The notes below the pieces were generated by a model that saw nothing but the letters and a program-made list of their open reading frames with translations, did not search any database and was not told the origin of the DNA. Below are positions 52,186 through 61,947 of a DNA stretch of 64,000 nucleotides, one piece after another. The stretch spans positions 3,658,001 through 3,722,000 of the forward strand of contig NZ_CP014007.2 of the NCBI RefSeq assembly GCF_001658025.2, in the 5' to 3' direction. How positions within the stretch are numbered: position 1 is the stretch's first letter; each line of letters starts with the position of its first letter. This DNA comes from Kosakonia oryzae (GTDB lineage Bacteria; Pseudomonadota; Gammaproteobacteria; Enterobacterales; Enterobacteriaceae). The position numbers were made by a program, and so were the translations under genes.

Positions 52186-53326
52186 ATAACGCCTCCAGCA
52201 GACTATCAATATCTTCCGCCTGGTGAGCCGCCGTCAGCGTCAGGCGCAGGCGCGCGGTACCCGGCGGTACGGTCGGCGGACGGATCGCTGTCACCCAGCA
52301 ACCCTGCTGACGCAGACGCTCCGCCAGACGCAGGGCGCGCGCGTTATCACCGACGATCAGCGGCTGAATGGCGCTCTCTGAATCTGCCAGCGTCATCGGC
52401 AGTTGCGCAGCACCGTGGCGAAAACGCGCGATCAGCGCCGCCAGTGTTGCCCGGCGTTGCTCGCCTTCATCACTGCGGATCACCCGCAATGCCGCGCTGA
52501 GCGCTATTGCCTGCGCCGGTGGCATTGCGGTGCTGTAAATCAGATGACGGGCGAATTGCAGCAGATAGTCGGCAACCGTTTCGCTGCACAGCACCGCCGC
52601 GCCGCTGACGCCGAAGCCTTTGCCGAAGGTGACAATCAATATCTCCGGTTTAATGCCATGCAGATGGCAACTGCCGCGCCCCTGCTCGCCCACCACGCCG
52701 GTGCCGTGCGCGTCGTCAACCATCAGCCACGCCTGCGCCTCGCCTGCCGCCTGGGCGATTTCCCCCAGCGGCGCGCTGTCGCCATCCATACTGAAAATGC
52801 CTTCGGTGACCACCAGTTGCTGGCCGTCAATGGGCTTTGCCAGTAGCGTTCGCATCTGCGCCACATCGTTGTGCGCAAAACGTCGCAACTGCGCCGGACT
52901 GTGGCTGGCCGCTTCCAGCAACGACGCGTGGCTCAGCTTGTCGGCGACAATGCGATCCTCTTTGCCGGTCAGTGCGGCGATCGCCGCCTGGTTGGCGGAA
53001 AAGCCAGAGATAAACAGCAGCGCACGCGGATAGCCCAGCCATTCGGCCAGCTCGCTTTCCAGCGCCTGATGCGCCACGGTGTGGCCGCTGACGTGCCCCG
53101 AACCGCCGCTGCCCACGCCGTAGCGTTCCGCGCCCTGTTGCCAGGCACGCACCACCGCCGGATGCTGGCTTAAGCCGAGGTAATCATTGCTGGAGAAGTT
53201 GCAAAAACGCCGCTCACCGACCGTCAGCCAACGCCCTGCGCCTTGCGCCACCGTCTGTCGCGAGCGCAGGGCATCTGCCGCGCGGCGTTCGCTCAACGCG
53301 GCATCAATGCGTTGTTGCCAGCTCAT
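52172..53326 (-). CDS. bioF: BioF, 8-amino-7-oxononanoate synthase
   Basis: This 384-residue PLP enzyme (same length as E. coli) condenses pimeloyl-ACP with alanine. PLP Lys236 is in [11 protein letters not shown], the Asp in [15 protein letters not shown] binds the pyridine nitrogen, and [19 protein letters not shown] lies near residue 73. It overlaps bioB by four bases (ATGA) and bioC by 14, so the operon is tightly coupled. Confidence 0.96.
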   Translation of the reverse strand: MSWQQRIDAALSERRAADALRSRQTVAQGAGRWLTVGERRFCNFSSNDYLGLSQHPAVVRAWQQGAERYGVGSGGSGHVSGHTVAHQALESELAEWLGYPRALLFISGFSANQAAIAALTGKEDRIVADKLSHASLLEAASHSPAQLRRFAHNDVAQMRTLLAKPIDGQQLVVTEGIFSMDGDSAPLGEIAQAAGEAQAWLMVDDAHGTGVVGEQGRGSCHLHGIKPEILIVTFGKGFGVSGAAVLCSETVADYLLQFARHLIYSTAMPPAQAIALSAALRVIRSDEGEQRRATLAALIARFRHGAAQLPMTLADSESAIQPLIVGDNARALRLAERLRQQGCWVTAIRPPTVPPGTARLRLTLTAAHQAEDIDSLLEALYGGE

Positions 53327-54363
53327 AGCGCTGCCGCGTTGTAGAATTGCTCCGTGTCGGCGTGCAGCAGTTGCTGCTCAATCTGCTGTTGCTGTTCGTT
53401 ATCGCCATTCAGCACTTCCGTCTGCTGCGGGTTCAGCCCCAGTTTGCGGAACAGTTGCAGATCTTTATCCTCTTCCGGGTTCGGCGTGGTCAGCAGTTTA
53501 CAGCCGTAGAAAATGGAGTTCGCCCCGGCCATAAAACACATTGCCTGGGTCTGTTCGTTCATCTGTTCGCGACCGGCAGAAAGGCGCACGTGGGAAGTGG
53601 GCATCATGATGCGAGCAATGGCGATGGTGCGGATAAAATCGAAGGCATCAACATCCTCGTTATCAGCCAGCGGCGTGCCTTTGACCTTCACCAGCATGTT
53701 AATCGGCACGCTCTCCGGCGGCGTGGGCAGGTTCGCCAGTTGCAGCAGCAGACCGGCGCGATCTTTCACCGTTTCTCCCAGCCCGACGATGCCGCCCGAG
53801 CAGACTTTGATCCCGGCTTCGCGCACTTTATCCAGCGTGTCGAGACGCTCCTGGTAGGTGCGGGTGGTGATGATATTGCCGTAGAACTCCGGCGAGGTAT
53901 CGAGGTTGTGGTTGTAGTAATCCAGCCCGGCGCTGGCAAGGCGCTGCGCCTGGTTTTCATTCAGCGTGCCGAGCGTCATACAGGCTTCCATCCCCATCGC
54001 TTTGACCCCTTCAACCATTTTTTCAAGGTAGGGCATGTCGCGATCGTGCGGGTTTTTCCAGGCTGCGCCCATACAGAAACGCGTTGATCCGGCGAGCTTC
54101 GCCTGGCGCGCGGATTCCAGCACCTGTTCCACTTCCATCAGCCGCTCGGATTCCAGCCCGGTTTTGTAGCGCGCGCTCTGCGGGCAATATTTGCAATCTT
54201 CCGGGCAGGCGCCGGTCTTGATCGACAGCAGCGTACTGACCTGAACCTGGCGCGGATCAAAATGCTGACGGTGAACCTGCTGCGCCTCGAACAGCAGTTC
54301 AAGGAGCGGTTTTTCAAACAGATCGGTAACTTGCGACATTGTCCAGCGTGCGTGGTGAGCCAT
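53323..54363 (-). CDS. bioB: BioB, biotin synthase (radical SAM)
   Basis: This 346-residue radical-SAM enzyme (same length as E. coli) inserts sulfur into dethiobiotin. The [4Fe-4S] cysteines are Cys53, Cys57, Cys60 ([10 protein letters not shown]). Residues for the [2Fe-2S] sulfur donor lie in [27 protein letters not shown] and the Arg in [17 protein letters not shown] Shine-Dalgarno precedes the ATG. It is the first gene of bioBFCD and is divergent from bioA around the BirA operator. Confidence 0.97.
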   Translation of the reverse strand: MAHHARWTMSQVTDLFEKPLLELLFEAQQVHRQHFDPRQVQVSTLLSIKTGACPEDCKYCPQSARYKTGLESERLMEVEQVLESARQAKLAGSTRFCMGAAWKNPHDRDMPYLEKMVEGVKAMGMEACMTLGTLNENQAQRLASAGLDYYNHNLDTSPEFYGNIITTRTYQERLDTLDKVREAGIKVCSGGIVGLGETVKDRAGLLLQLANLPTPPESVPINMLVKVKGTPLADNEDVDAFDFIRTIAIARIMMPTSHVRLSAGREQMNEQTQAMCFMAGANSIFYGCKLLTTPNPEEDKDLQLFRKLGLNPQQTEVLNGDNEQQQQIEQQLLHADTEQFYNAAAL

Positions 54364-54405
54364 CGGGCGTCTCCAAAGGGTGTTGTTAATTTTTGATTCG
54401 GTGTA

Positions 54406-54445
54406 GACTCGTAAACCTAAAACTTTTTAATTTGGTTTACAAGTC
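54406..54445. promoter_or_regulatory. BirA operator between bioA and bioB
   Basis: GACTCGTAAACC and GGTTTACAAGTC are separated by 16 bases, the E. coli bio operator with one mismatch in the left arm. Face-to-face promoters for bioA and bioB overlap it; BirA-biotinyl-AMP represses both. Confidence 0.93.
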
Positions 54446-54449
54446 GATT

Positions 54450-55736
54450 ATGACCGCAGACGATCTCGCTTTTGACCAGCGCCATATCTGGCACCCGTAT
54501 ACATCAATGACCTCTCCCCTGCCGGTTTACCCGGTGCAATCCGCACAAGGCTGCGAGCTTCACCTCAGCAGCGGCGAACGGCTGGTGGATGGCATGTCCT
54601 CCTGGTGGGCGGCGATTCATGGCTATGGTCATCCGGCGCTGAATGCGGCGATGAAAGCGCAGATTGATGCGGTTTCGCATGTGATGTTCGGCGGCATAAC
54701 GCATCAACCGGCGATCGACCTCTGTCGCAAGCTCATCGCGATGACGCCCGGGGCACTGGAGTGTGTGTTCCTGGCTGATTCCGGCTCGGTGGCCGTGGAA
54801 GTGGCAATGAAGATGGCGTTGCAGTACTGGCAGGCAAAAGGTGAAGCGCGACAGCGTTTTCTCACCTTCCGCAACGGCTACCACGGCGATACCTTTGGCG
54901 CAATGTCGGTCTGCGATCCGGACAACTCCATGCACAGCTTGTGGAAGGGCTATTTGCCGGAGAACCTGTTTGCGCCTGCGCCACAAAGCCGCTTCGACGG
55001 TGAATGGGACGAGCTTGATATGGTGGCGTTTGCCCGGCTGATGGCGGCGCATCGCCATGAGATCGCGGCAGTGATCCTCGAACCCATCGTGCAGGGCGCG
55101 GGCGGCATGCGCTTGTATCACCCGGAGTGGCTAAAACGCATACGCAAGATGTGCGATCGTGAAGGCATTTTGCTGATTGCTGACGAAATTGCCACGGGCT
55201 TTGGCCGCACCGGCAAACTGTTTGCCTGCGAACATGCAGCGATCACGCCGGATATTCTGTGCCTGGGGAAAGCGCTGACCGGCGGCACGATGACGCTCTC
55301 CGCCACCCTGACCACGCGCCAGGTCGCCGAAACCATCAGCAACGGCGAAGCGGGCTGCTTTATGCACGGCCCGACATTTATGGGCAACCCGCTGGCCTGC
55401 GCGGCAGCCACCGCCAGCCTGACGCTACTTGAGAGCGGCGCATGGCGCGAGCAGGTTGCGGCCATTGAAGCCCAGCTCAAAGAAGGACTCGCTCCTGCGG
55501 CGCAAGCCGCCACGGTGGCAGACGTTCGCGTGCTCGGCGCGATTGGCGTGGTGGAAACCCGCTCGCCGGTAAATATGGCGGCGCTACAGCGTTTCTTCGT
55601 TGAACAAGGCGTGTGGATCCGGCCCTTTGGCAAGCTCATCTACCTGATGCCGCCGTACATCATTACGCCAGAGCAGTTGTCGCAACTGACCGGCGCGGTG
55701 AATCGTGCCGTTGCGCGCAGCGATCTGTTCGCATAG
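54450..55736 (+). CDS. bioA: BioA, adenosylmethionine-8-amino-7-oxononanoate aminotransferase
   Basis: This 428-residue class-III aminotransferase (E. coli 429) uses S-adenosylmethionine as amino donor to make 7,8-diaminopelargonate. PLP Lys274 is in [10 protein letters not shown], Asp245 in [14 protein letters not shown], and Tyr144-type in [10 protein letters not shown]. The ATG at 54450 is chosen because the product then starts [20 protein letters not shown] as in E. coli. No Shine-Dalgarno is visible and the BirA operator ends only four bases upstream, so the leader must be very short. Divergent from bioB. Confidence 0.96.
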   Translation: MTADDLAFDQRHIWHPYTSMTSPLPVYPVQSAQGCELHLSSGERLVDGMSSWWAAIHGYGHPALNAAMKAQIDAVSHVMFGGITHQPAIDLCRKLIAMTPGALECVFLADSGSVAVEVAMKMALQYWQAKGEARQRFLTFRNGYHGDTFGAMSVCDPDNSMHSLWKGYLPENLFAPAPQSRFDGEWDELDMVAFARLMAAHRHEIAAVILEPIVQGAGGMRLYHPEWLKRIRKMCDREGILLIADEIATGFGRTGKLFACEHAAITPDILCLGKALTGGTMTLSATLTTRQVAETISNGEAGCFMHGPTFMGNPLACAAATASLTLLESGAWREQVAAIEAQLKEGLAPAAQAATVADVRVLGAIGVVETRSPVNMAALQRFFVEQGVWIRPFGKLIYLMPPYIITPEQLSQLTGAVNRAVARSDLFA

Positions 55737-55772
55737 GCTACACTTCAGCCTGAACGAACAGAGGAGCTCGTA

Positions 55773-56249
55773 ATGAAGCTTATCAGTCACGATTTACGCG
55801 ACGGCGAAAAACTGCCGCATCGCCATGTGTTTAACGGCATGGGCTACGATGGCGACAACCTCTCGCCGCATCTGGCATGGGACGATGTTCCTGCCGGAAC
55901 CAAAAGTTTTGTCGTCACCTGCTATGACCCGGATGCGCCGACCGGCTCCGGCTGGTGGCACTGGGTTGTCGCCAATCTACCTGCCGACACGCGCGTTCTG
56001 CCGCAGGGTGCCGGTTCCGGCGTCGCTGAATTGCCGGAAGGCGCGATTCAGACGCGCACCGATTTCGGCAAAGCCGGTTACGGCGGCGCTGCGCCGCCGA
56101 AAGGCGAAACCCATCGCTACATCTTTACCGTCTACGCGCTGGATGTGGATCATCTGGAGGTGGATGAAAATGCCAGCGGTGCGATGGTCGGTTTTAACGT
56201 CCATTTCCATAAACTCGCCAGCGCCAGCATTACGGCGATGTTCAGCTAA
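55773..56249 (+). CDS. ybhB: YbhB, PEBP-family protein
   Basis: This 158-residue protein (same length as E. coli YbhB) of the phosphatidylethanolamine-binding/Raf-kinase-inhibitor-like fold carries the ligand-site motifs DPDAPTGSGWWHWVVANLP and GAAPPKGETHRYIFTVYAL. It is cytoplasmic, with no signal peptide, and the physiological ligand is unknown. AGAGGAGC precedes the ATG. It follows bioA by 36 bases and may be co-transcribed; a regulator gene starts three bases after it. Confidence 0.94.
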   Translation: MKLISHDLRDGEKLPHRHVFNGMGYDGDNLSPHLAWDDVPAGTKSFVVTCYDPDAPTGSGWWHWVVANLPADTRVLPQGAGSGVAELPEGAIQTRTDFGKAGYGGAAPPKGETHRYIFTVYALDVDHLEVDENASGAMVGFNVHFHKLASASITAMFS

Positions 56250-56252
56250 TTC

Positions 56253-57104
56253 ATGTGCGCGCAACGTAGTGCATCCGGCGACTGGGTGGATTTTCGCCGC
56301 GAGCAGGAAACCGGCATTGAGAGCGTCAGCGCCCACTTCACCGGGCACGCCTACGATCCGCACGATCATGATGAAATGCTGGTGGGCGTGACCCAGCAGG
56401 GCGTGCAGCGTTTTAACTGCCACCGCGAGTTGCATACCAGCCGCCCCGGCCGCGCGATTTTGATTGAGCCGGGCGCGGTGCATGACGGACATGCGCCGGA
56501 CGAAAATGGCTTCACCTATGTGATGCTTTACCTGCCGCAACAGTGGGTCACCACCATGCTGCAACAGCGCGGACACAGAGACGTATCGCAAATCGAAGCG
56601 GCCTTTCGTAACACCCTGACCGATGACAACATGCTGATCCACGCCATTCAGCAGGCATTTTTTGCCATTCATCACCATGAAGGCCGCCTCGCCCGCGATC
56701 AGAGTCTGGATCATCTTATGAAGCTGCTCACCCGCCATATTGATGGCAAAACAGCCCTGCCGCCGGATGAAACCGTGCTGCGTATGCAGCAGGTGAAAGA
56801 GATGCTGCATGACCAGATGGCGGACGATATCGGGCTGGACGCGCTTTCGGCGCACTGCGGTATTGACCGTTTTCGCCTGAGCAGACAATTTCAGAAAGCC
56901 TTTGGCCAGACGCCGCACGCGTATCTGGTGCGCCTGCGCTTGCGCACCGCCAGAGCCTTGCTGGCGCACGGGCTGGAACCCGCGCAGGTGGCGGCGCAGG
57001 TGGGTTTTGCCGATCAAAGCCACCTTGGCCGATGGTTCCAGCGCGCGTATCGCCTCTCTCCCGCCGCCTTCCAGCGCCAGTGCACAAACGTTCTATCCCG
57101 CTGA
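56253..57104 (+). CDS. AraC-family transcriptional regulator (cupin N-domain)
   Basis: This 283-residue regulator has an N-terminal cupin-like sensor (about 25-100, HAYDPHDHDEMLVGVTQQGVQRF...PGRAILIEPGAVHDGHAP) with metal- or ligand-binding His residues. The C-terminal AraC domain (about 185-280) has two helix-turn-helix motifs: GLDALSAHCGIDRFRLSRQFQKAFGQTPHAYLVRLRL and AAQVGFADQSHLGRWFQRAYRLSP. The effector is unknown. It starts three bases after ybhB and is followed by a DUF2000 gene in the same direction, the likely target. E. coli has no such pair here. Confidence 0.88.
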   Translation: MCAQRSASGDWVDFRREQETGIESVSAHFTGHAYDPHDHDEMLVGVTQQGVQRFNCHRELHTSRPGRAILIEPGAVHDGHAPDENGFTYVMLYLPQQWVTTMLQQRGHRDVSQIEAAFRNTLTDDNMLIHAIQQAFFAIHHHEGRLARDQSLDHLMKLLTRHIDGKTALPPDETVLRMQQVKEMLHDQMADDIGLDALSAHCGIDRFRLSRQFQKAFGQTPHAYLVRLRLRTARALLAHGLEPAQVAAQVGFADQSHLGRWFQRAYRLSPAAFQRQCTNVLSR

Positions 57105-57155
57105 ATGCGCTTCTCCGAAGATGGGCTTTTTACGACAGACGGAGAAGAAAAACGC

Positions 57156-57563
57156 ATGTTTGATACCAAAGTTGCCCTTGTGGTACGTGACGATTTGGAA
57201 AGCTGGCAACGGTTGAATGTGGTGGCGTTTCTCGCCACCGGCGTGGTCTCTGCTGCGCCGGAGGTGCTGGGTGAACCCTATGTGGATGCCGCCGGGCGCC
57301 GCTACGAGCGCATTGCCGGGCAGCCGATGCTGATTTTCGCCGGTACGCTGGCCGATTTGCAGCGTACCCACCGCAAAGGGCTGGAGCGGGACGTGACGGT
57401 TGTGCCGTATGTGGAAGCGATGTTCTCTACCGGCAATGATGACGCTAACCGCGCCGTGTTTCAGCAGGAAGATGCGGATGCGATGAACCTGGTCGGCATT
57501 GCCCTGCGCGGGCCGAAAAAAGCCATCGATAAAGTGATCAAAGGCCTCGCCCTGCATCCTTAA
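57156..57563 (+). CDS. DUF2000-family protein
   Basis: This 135-residue soluble protein of the DUF2000 family has a fold I recall as similar to peptidyl-tRNA hydrolase 2 (VALVVRDDLESWQRLNVVAFLATGV at the first strand and helix; LVGIALRGPKKAIDKVIKGLAL at the end). No function is established. GGAG lies 11 bases before the ATG at 57156, chosen because the upstream 17 codons lack similarity. It is 51 bases after the AraC-type regulator and likely controlled by it. A hairpin follows the stop. Confidence 0.85.
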   Translation: MFDTKVALVVRDDLESWQRLNVVAFLATGVVSAAPEVLGEPYVDAAGRRYERIAGQPMLIFAGTLADLQRTHRKGLERDVTVVPYVEAMFSTGNDDANRAVFQQEDADAMNLVGIALRGPKKAIDKVIKGLALHP

Positions 57564-57570
57564 TTTCCCC

Positions 57571-57597
57571 TCCCGCCGGGGCCTTTGCGCGGCGGGA
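57571..57597 (+). terminator. Stem-loop after the DUF2000 gene
   Basis: TCCCGCC and GGCGGGA form a 7-base GC-rich stem over a 13-base loop, flanked by AATTTCCCC and AATTTCCCC. It is probably the end of the AraC-DUF2000 unit. Confidence 0.6.
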
Positions 57598-57740
57598 ATT
57601 TCCCCATCCGCCAAATAACGGTCACTTTCGCTCACTTACCGCTGACTTTTTTCGATTTTGGCTTCCCGTTTCGCTCAACTTAGTATAAAAAAGCAGGCTT
57701 TGACGCAACCCTTTCAACTTTGCATAGTCTGGAGCACGCT

Positions 57741-59018
57741 TTGAACACATCATCGGTTTCCCGTCTGGCGCTGGCGCTCGCTTTTGGCGTGACACTGACC
57801 GCCTGTAGCTCAACCCCGCCGGCTGAACGTCCCTCTGAACAGAAAGCACCGGGCACGACGTCGCGTCCGATCCTCAGTGCGGGCGAAGCGAAAAACTTCG
57901 TGGCGGATCGCTACTTCACCTCGCTGACGCCGGACGGCGCGGTATGGAAACCGGTGTCGATTCGTCTGCCGGAAAAAGCGGACTTCGTGGTTGGCCCGGC
58001 TGGGACTCCAGGCGTAACGCATACCACTATTCAGGCTGCGGTAGACGCGGCAATCAACAAGCATGCCAGCGATCGTCAATATATCGCAGTGATGCCGGGC
58101 GAGTATGAAGGCACGGTGTATGTCCCTGCCGCCTCGGGCAGCGTGACCATTTACGGTACCGGCGAGAAAGCGCTGGACGTAAAAATCGGTATGGCGATTG
58201 ACTCTGAAATCGACCCGAACAGCTGGCGTCGTCTGGTCAATCCATCAGGCAAATATATGCCGGGTAAACCTGCCTGGTACATGTTCGATAACTGCCAGAG
58301 CAAACGCGCTGCAACGGTCGGTGTAATGTGTTCTGCGGTTTTCTGGTCACAGAACAACGGCCTGCAATTGCAGAACCTGACCATTGAAAACACGCTGGGC
58401 GACAGTGTTGATGCGGGCAACCACCAGGCGGTAGCGTTGCGCAGCGACGGCGATAAAGTGCAGATCAACAACGTCAACATTCTGGGTCGCCAGAACACCT
58501 TCTTTGTCACCAACAGCAGCGTGGACAACACCCTGCGTAGCGATCGCCAGACCCGTACGCTGGTGACCAACAGCTACCTCGAAGGGGATGTGGATATCGT
58601 TTCTGGTCGCGGCGCGGTGGTGTTTGATAACACCGATTTCCGCGTAGTGAACTCACGCACGCAGAAAGAAGGCTACGTCTTCGCCCCGGCGACGCTCTCT
58701 AACCTGTACTACGGCTTCCTCGCCGTGAACAGCCGCTTTACCGGCAACGGCGTGGCGCAGCTCGGCCGTTCACTGGATGTTGATGGCAACACCAACGGTC
58801 AGGTCGTTATCCGCGACAGCGTAATTAATGAAGGCTTTAACGTCGCTAAACCATGGGCAGATGCTGCGGTTTCTGGCCGTGCATACGCAGGCAATGTCGG
58901 CGTGGTGGATGATAAAGGCAATGTACAGCGCGAGCTGAACAACCCGCAGTTCAACCGTATGTGGGAGTTCAACAACCGCGGCGTGGGCAGCCAGGTTGTC
59001 GCTGAGCCGAAGAAGTAA
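57741..59018 (+). CDS. ybhC: YbhC, pectinesterase-family outer-membrane lipoprotein
   Basis: This 425-residue lipoprotein (E. coli YbhC 427) has lipobox LTAC with Cys22, and a right-handed beta-helix of the pectin methylesterase family: TIQAAVDAAINK, ALRSDGDKVQINNVNILGRQNTFF, EGDVDIVSGRGAVVFDN. The Asp-Asp pair and Arg of the active site can be placed, but E. coli YbhC is an acyl-CoA thioesterase-like protein with no proven pectin activity. The start is TTG at 57741, preceded by GGAG at six bases; the ATG at 57720 lacks a Shine-Dalgarno and would precede the signal with charged residues. A bidirectional terminator follows. Confidence 0.92.
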   Translation: MNTSSVSRLALALAFGVTLTACSSTPPAERPSEQKAPGTTSRPILSAGEAKNFVADRYFTSLTPDGAVWKPVSIRLPEKADFVVGPAGTPGVTHTTIQAAVDAAINKHASDRQYIAVMPGEYEGTVYVPAASGSVTIYGTGEKALDVKIGMAIDSEIDPNSWRRLVNPSGKYMPGKPAWYMFDNCQSKRAATVGVMCSAVFWSQNNGLQLQNLTIENTLGDSVDAGNHQAVALRSDGDKVQINNVNILGRQNTFFVTNSSVDNTLRSDRQTRTLVTNSYLEGDVDIVSGRGAVVFDNTDFRVVNSRTQKEGYVFAPATLSNLYYGFLAVNSRFTGNGVAQLGRSLDVDGNTNGQVVIRDSVINEGFNVAKPWADAAVSGRAYAGNVGVVDDKGNVQRELNNPQFNRMWEFNNRGVGSQVVAEPKK

Positions 59019-59030
59019 TTCTGCGGTAAT

Positions 59031-59059
59031 AAAAAACCTCGCCACGGCGAGGTTTTTTT
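59031..59059. terminator. Bidirectional terminator between ybhC and pgl
   Basis: A-tract, CCTCGC...GCGAGG stem with a 4-base loop, T-tract. It serves the convergent genes ybhC and pgl. Confidence 0.9.
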
Positions 59060-59076
59060 ATGGCTGACGTTCGGTA

Positions 59077-60072
59077 TCAGAAGGCGTTAACAACCACCCA
59101 CATCGGCCCCTGACCTACTGCATAGCGCGCTTTCTCGGTCAGCAACCCCTGCTCACCGGTGATTTCATATAGCGCAATGTGATGCGATTTCTGCCCGGCC
59201 GCGATCAAATATTTACCGCTCTTATCAATGTTGAAACCGCGCGGCTGTGTTTCCGTCGGCTGGAAACCTTCCAGCGACAGCACGCTGCCATCTTCCGAGA
59301 CACTGAAAATGGTCAGCACGCTGGCGGTACGATCGCAGGTATAAAGGTGGCGACCATCCGGCGTGATATGAATATCTGCCGCCCAACGGGTATCGGTAAA
59401 ATCTGGCGGCATAATATCCAGCGTCTGTACGCACTCGATTTTGCCGTGTACATCGCTCAACTGCCAGACATCAACGGAGCTGTTCAGCTCATTCACGCAA
59501 TAGCCGAAACGCGCGTTCGGATGGAACACCATATGACGCGGACCTGCGCCTTCCACGGTGGTCACTTCCGCCGGATTTTGCGCCGTCAGATTGCCGTCAT
59601 CCGCCAGCGTGAACAGGCAGATGCGATCCTGCTTCAACGCCGGAACCCACAGCGTACGGTTGTCCGGAGAGATGTTCGCCGAGTGGCACCCTTCCAGCCC
59701 TTCCACGACATCAACGTTCTGCGTCGGAATACCGTCTTCCAGGCGCGTCACGCTGACGCTGCCCGCATTGTAAGAGGCGCTGAACAGGAAGCGGCCGCTG
59801 TGATCGGTGGAAATATGCGTCGGGCTGCCCGGCAACGGCGCTTCCGCCGCAAGCGTCAGCGCACCGTCGTCAGGGGCGATACGGTAAGCGATAACGCGAA
59901 ATTCAGGGCGAACGCCCACGTAGAGGTAACGTTTGTCCGGGCTGACCACCATCGGCTGAACCTGACCCGGCACATCAACGACCTGAACCAGCGTCAGGGT
60001 GCCTTCAGAATTCAAACGCCAGACGTGGATCTGCTGACTCTCCGGACTTGCGGTATAAACGGTTTGTTTCAT
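59077..60072 (-). CDS. pgl: Pgl, 6-phosphogluconolactonase
   Basis: This 331-residue seven-bladed beta-propeller lactonase (same length as E. coli Pgl/YbhE) hydrolyses 6-phosphogluconolactone in the oxidative pentose phosphate pathway. Blade motifs include [69 protein letters not shown] and [21 protein letters not shown]. The ATG at 60072 has AGGAG six bases upstream; a GTG two codons earlier is less likely. Divergent from ybhA. Confidence 0.96.
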   Translation of the reverse strand: MKQTVYTASPESQQIHVWRLNSEGTLTLVQVVDVPGQVQPMVVSPDKRYLYVGVRPEFRVIAYRIAPDDGALTLAAEAPLPGSPTHISTDHSGRFLFSASYNAGSVSVTRLEDGIPTQNVDVVEGLEGCHSANISPDNRTLWVPALKQDRICLFTLADDGNLTAQNPAEVTTVEGAGPRHMVFHPNARFGYCVNELNSSVDVWQLSDVHGKIECVQTLDIMPPDFTDTRWAADIHITPDGRHLYTCDRTASVLTIFSVSEDGSVLSLEGFQPTETQPRGFNIDKSGKYLIAAGQKSHHIALYEITGEQGLLTEKARYAVGQGPMWVVVNAF

Positions 60073-60228
60073 GAACACTCCTTTCCTCTAATTCTTATTT
60101 GCGTTAAGTAACCAGGATAGCCTTTTTTCTGGCTTGCTGCTGATTTTCTGCGCCAGATTTTGCGCATCCGGCGACGCGGTGTACCATGCCCGGACGCAAA
60201 AATTTCAACATCGACCACGGAATTTGTT

Positions 60229-61047
60229 ATGACTTCGCGAGTTATTGCTCTGGATTTAGACGGTACGCTACTGACACCGAAAAAAACGCTTCTGCCCTCA
60301 TCTATTGAAGCGTTGGCCCGCGCAAAAGCGGCAGGACATCAACTCATCATCGTCACCGGTCGGCATCATGTTGCCATCCACCCTTTTTATCAGGCACTGG
60401 CGCTGGATACACCTGCAATTTGTTGTAATGGCACTTATTTGTATGATTATCACGCAAAAAAAGTACTCTCTGCCGATCCACTGCCGGTGCCACAAGCGCA
60501 ACAATTGATTACTCAGCTTAACGAGCATGGCATTCATGGCCTGATGTATGTCGATAACGCCATGCTGTACGAGAAACCCACCGGCCATGTGCTGCGCACC
60601 AACAACTGGGCGCAATCGCTGCCGCCAGAGCAACGCCCGGTTTTCCAGCAAGTGGCATCGCTGAGCAGCGCGGCGCAGGAAGTGCAAGCCATCTGGAAGT
60701 TCGCGCTCACCGATGAAGATACGCAAAAGCTGAAGGATTTCGCCCACCACATTGAGCAGACGCTGGGGCTGGAATGTGAATGGTCATGGCACGATCAGGT
60801 CGATATTGCCCGCGCCGGAAACAGCAAAGGCAAACGCCTGGCCGAATGGGTGGCGTCACAAGGTTTGTCGATGCAGAACGTGGTGGCGTTTGGCGATAAT
60901 TATAACGATATCAGCATGCTGGAAGCGGCTGGCGTGGGCGTGGCGATGGGGAATGCCGACGATGCAGTCAAAGCGCACGCCGATGTGGTGATTGGCGACA
61001 ATACCGTCGACAGCATTGCCAGCTTTATCTACAAAGAGCTGCTGTGA
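60229..61047 (+). CDS. ybhA: YbhA, HAD-family pyridoxal phosphate phosphatase
   Basis: This 272-residue Cof-type HAD phosphatase (same length as E. coli YbhA) dephosphorylates pyridoxal phosphate and sugar phosphates. Motif I LDLDGTLL (Asp9, Asp11), motif II TGRHH, motif III with Lys in GNSKGKRL and motif IV FGDNYNDISMLEAAG are intact. The ATG at 60229 was chosen by alignment; its Shine-Dalgarno is weak (CACGGAATT). In E. coli the neighbour is the mod operon; here bluR/bluF follow. Confidence 0.94.
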   Translation: MTSRVIALDLDGTLLTPKKTLLPSSIEALARAKAAGHQLIIVTGRHHVAIHPFYQALALDTPAICCNGTYLYDYHAKKVLSADPLPVPQAQQLITQLNEHGIHGLMYVDNAMLYEKPTGHVLRTNNWAQSLPPEQRPVFQQVASLSSAAQEVQAIWKFALTDEDTQKLKDFAHHIEQTLGLECEWSWHDQVDIARAGNSKGKRLAEWVASQGLSMQNVVAFGDNYNDISMLEAAGVGVAMGNADDAVKAHADVVIGDNTVDSIASFIYKELL

Positions 61048-61063
61048 TCGACCCGTTACCGTC

Positions 61064-61091
61064 CGGGCTGTTGAAAATGTGCTTCAGCCCG
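61064..61091. terminator. Stem-loop between ybhA and bluR
   Basis: CGGGCTG and CAGCCCG form a 7-base stem over a 14-base loop between the convergent genes. T-runs are weak on both sides. Confidence 0.5.
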
Positions 61092-61119
61092 AAAGCTCAG
61101 CGCATTGTTTTGCAAGCGA

Positions 61120-61863
61120 TCAGGGAAGTTTCGTCTCGGGATGAATGGCGACAGTGAACCCCTGATTGCGCCAGTGCGTCAGTTGCTGCAACTGACTGCG
61201 CGTCAGCGGTTTTCCTGTCCAGACGAAAAGCTGCTGGCCGGGGAAGAACTCCGGGCGTGGGGAATCGAGCGGTTCGGCAAGCACGTGAATGCGCCAGCCC
61301 TGCTGAGAAAGCCGCCAGGCTTCCAGCCACAAGCGCGTTCGATCGTGATTGTCCCAGGCCACCAGCAGCGCCGCTTTCGCCGCCGGCGAACGGGCCTGTG
61401 CGATAGCCGCGGCGGCATATTCAATCAGCACGCCATCCAGCAAACTGAGCATAACGCGTGCGGTATTAGGATCGAGGCTCATGCGCTGCCTGACCGGCAT
61501 GACAATATCCTCAATAAACTGCTCTGCGGAGTATTGCTGCGCCAGCGTGGTTAGCGTTGTCTGCAAACGGTCAGGATTGACCTGCCGAAGCGTGGACATC
61601 ATCTCTTCCTGCACCGATGTCCATCCGGCCTGGCCTGCCAGCTTGTTCTCATCGAGCAACGCTTTCACTTTACTGACGGACACGCCGCTCTCGATCCAGC
61701 GTTTGATCTCTTCAATACGCTGAATGTCGGACTCATCAAATTGACGGTGCCCGCCTTCGCTGCGCTGTGGCCTTAACAAACCATAACGACGTTGCCATGC
61801 ACGCAGTGTGACCGGGTTAATGCCGCATCGCTCGGCAACCTCGCCAATGCTGTAAAATGCCAT
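61120..61863 (-). CDS. bluR: BluR, MerR-like repressor of the blue-light module
   Basis: This 247-residue MerR-family protein (E. coli BluR/YcgE 243) has an N-terminal helix-turn-helix (YSIGEVAERCGINPVTLRAWQRRYGLLRPQRSEGGHRQFDE) and a C-terminal domain that BluF contacts in the light. It has no metal or cobalamin-binding motif that I can see in the C-part (LARSPAAKAALLVAWDNHDRTRLWLEAWRLSQQGW). In E. coli it represses ycgZ-ymgA-ariR-ymgC. TTGTACAA palindromes lie just upstream. It is downstream of bluF in the same direction. Confidence 0.92.
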   Translation of the reverse strand: MAFYSIGEVAERCGINPVTLRAWQRRYGLLRPQRSEGGHRQFDESDIQRIEEIKRWIESGVSVSKVKALLDENKLAGQAGWTSVQEEMMSTLRQVNPDRLQTTLTTLAQQYSAEQFIEDIVMPVRQRMSLDPNTARVMLSLLDGVLIEYAAAAIAQARSPAAKAALLVAWDNHDRTRLWLEAWRLSQQGWRIHVLAEPLDSPRPEFFPGQQLFVWTGKPLTRSQLQQLTHWRNQGFTVAIHPETKLP

Positions 61864-61923
61864 GGACTTCCTCTACTGGTAACGCCGGTTTACTCGGTTG
61901 CAAGACTAATTAACTCTGCCAGC

Positions 61924-61945
61924 TTGTACAAATACTTTTGTACAA
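61924..61945. promoter_or_regulatory. Candidate BluR operator upstream of bluR
   Basis: TTGTACAAA-TACT-TTTGTACAA is a perfect 9+9 inverted repeat, and each half is itself the palindrome TTGTACAA. It lies in the bluF-bluR gap, 61 bases before the bluR ATG. Assignment to BluR is inference. Confidence 0.55.
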
Positions 61946-61947
61946 CT

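Noticed and set aside
59179-60111. 310-residue plus-strand frame
   Set aside because: Antisense shadow of pgl; Arg/His-rich without domain.
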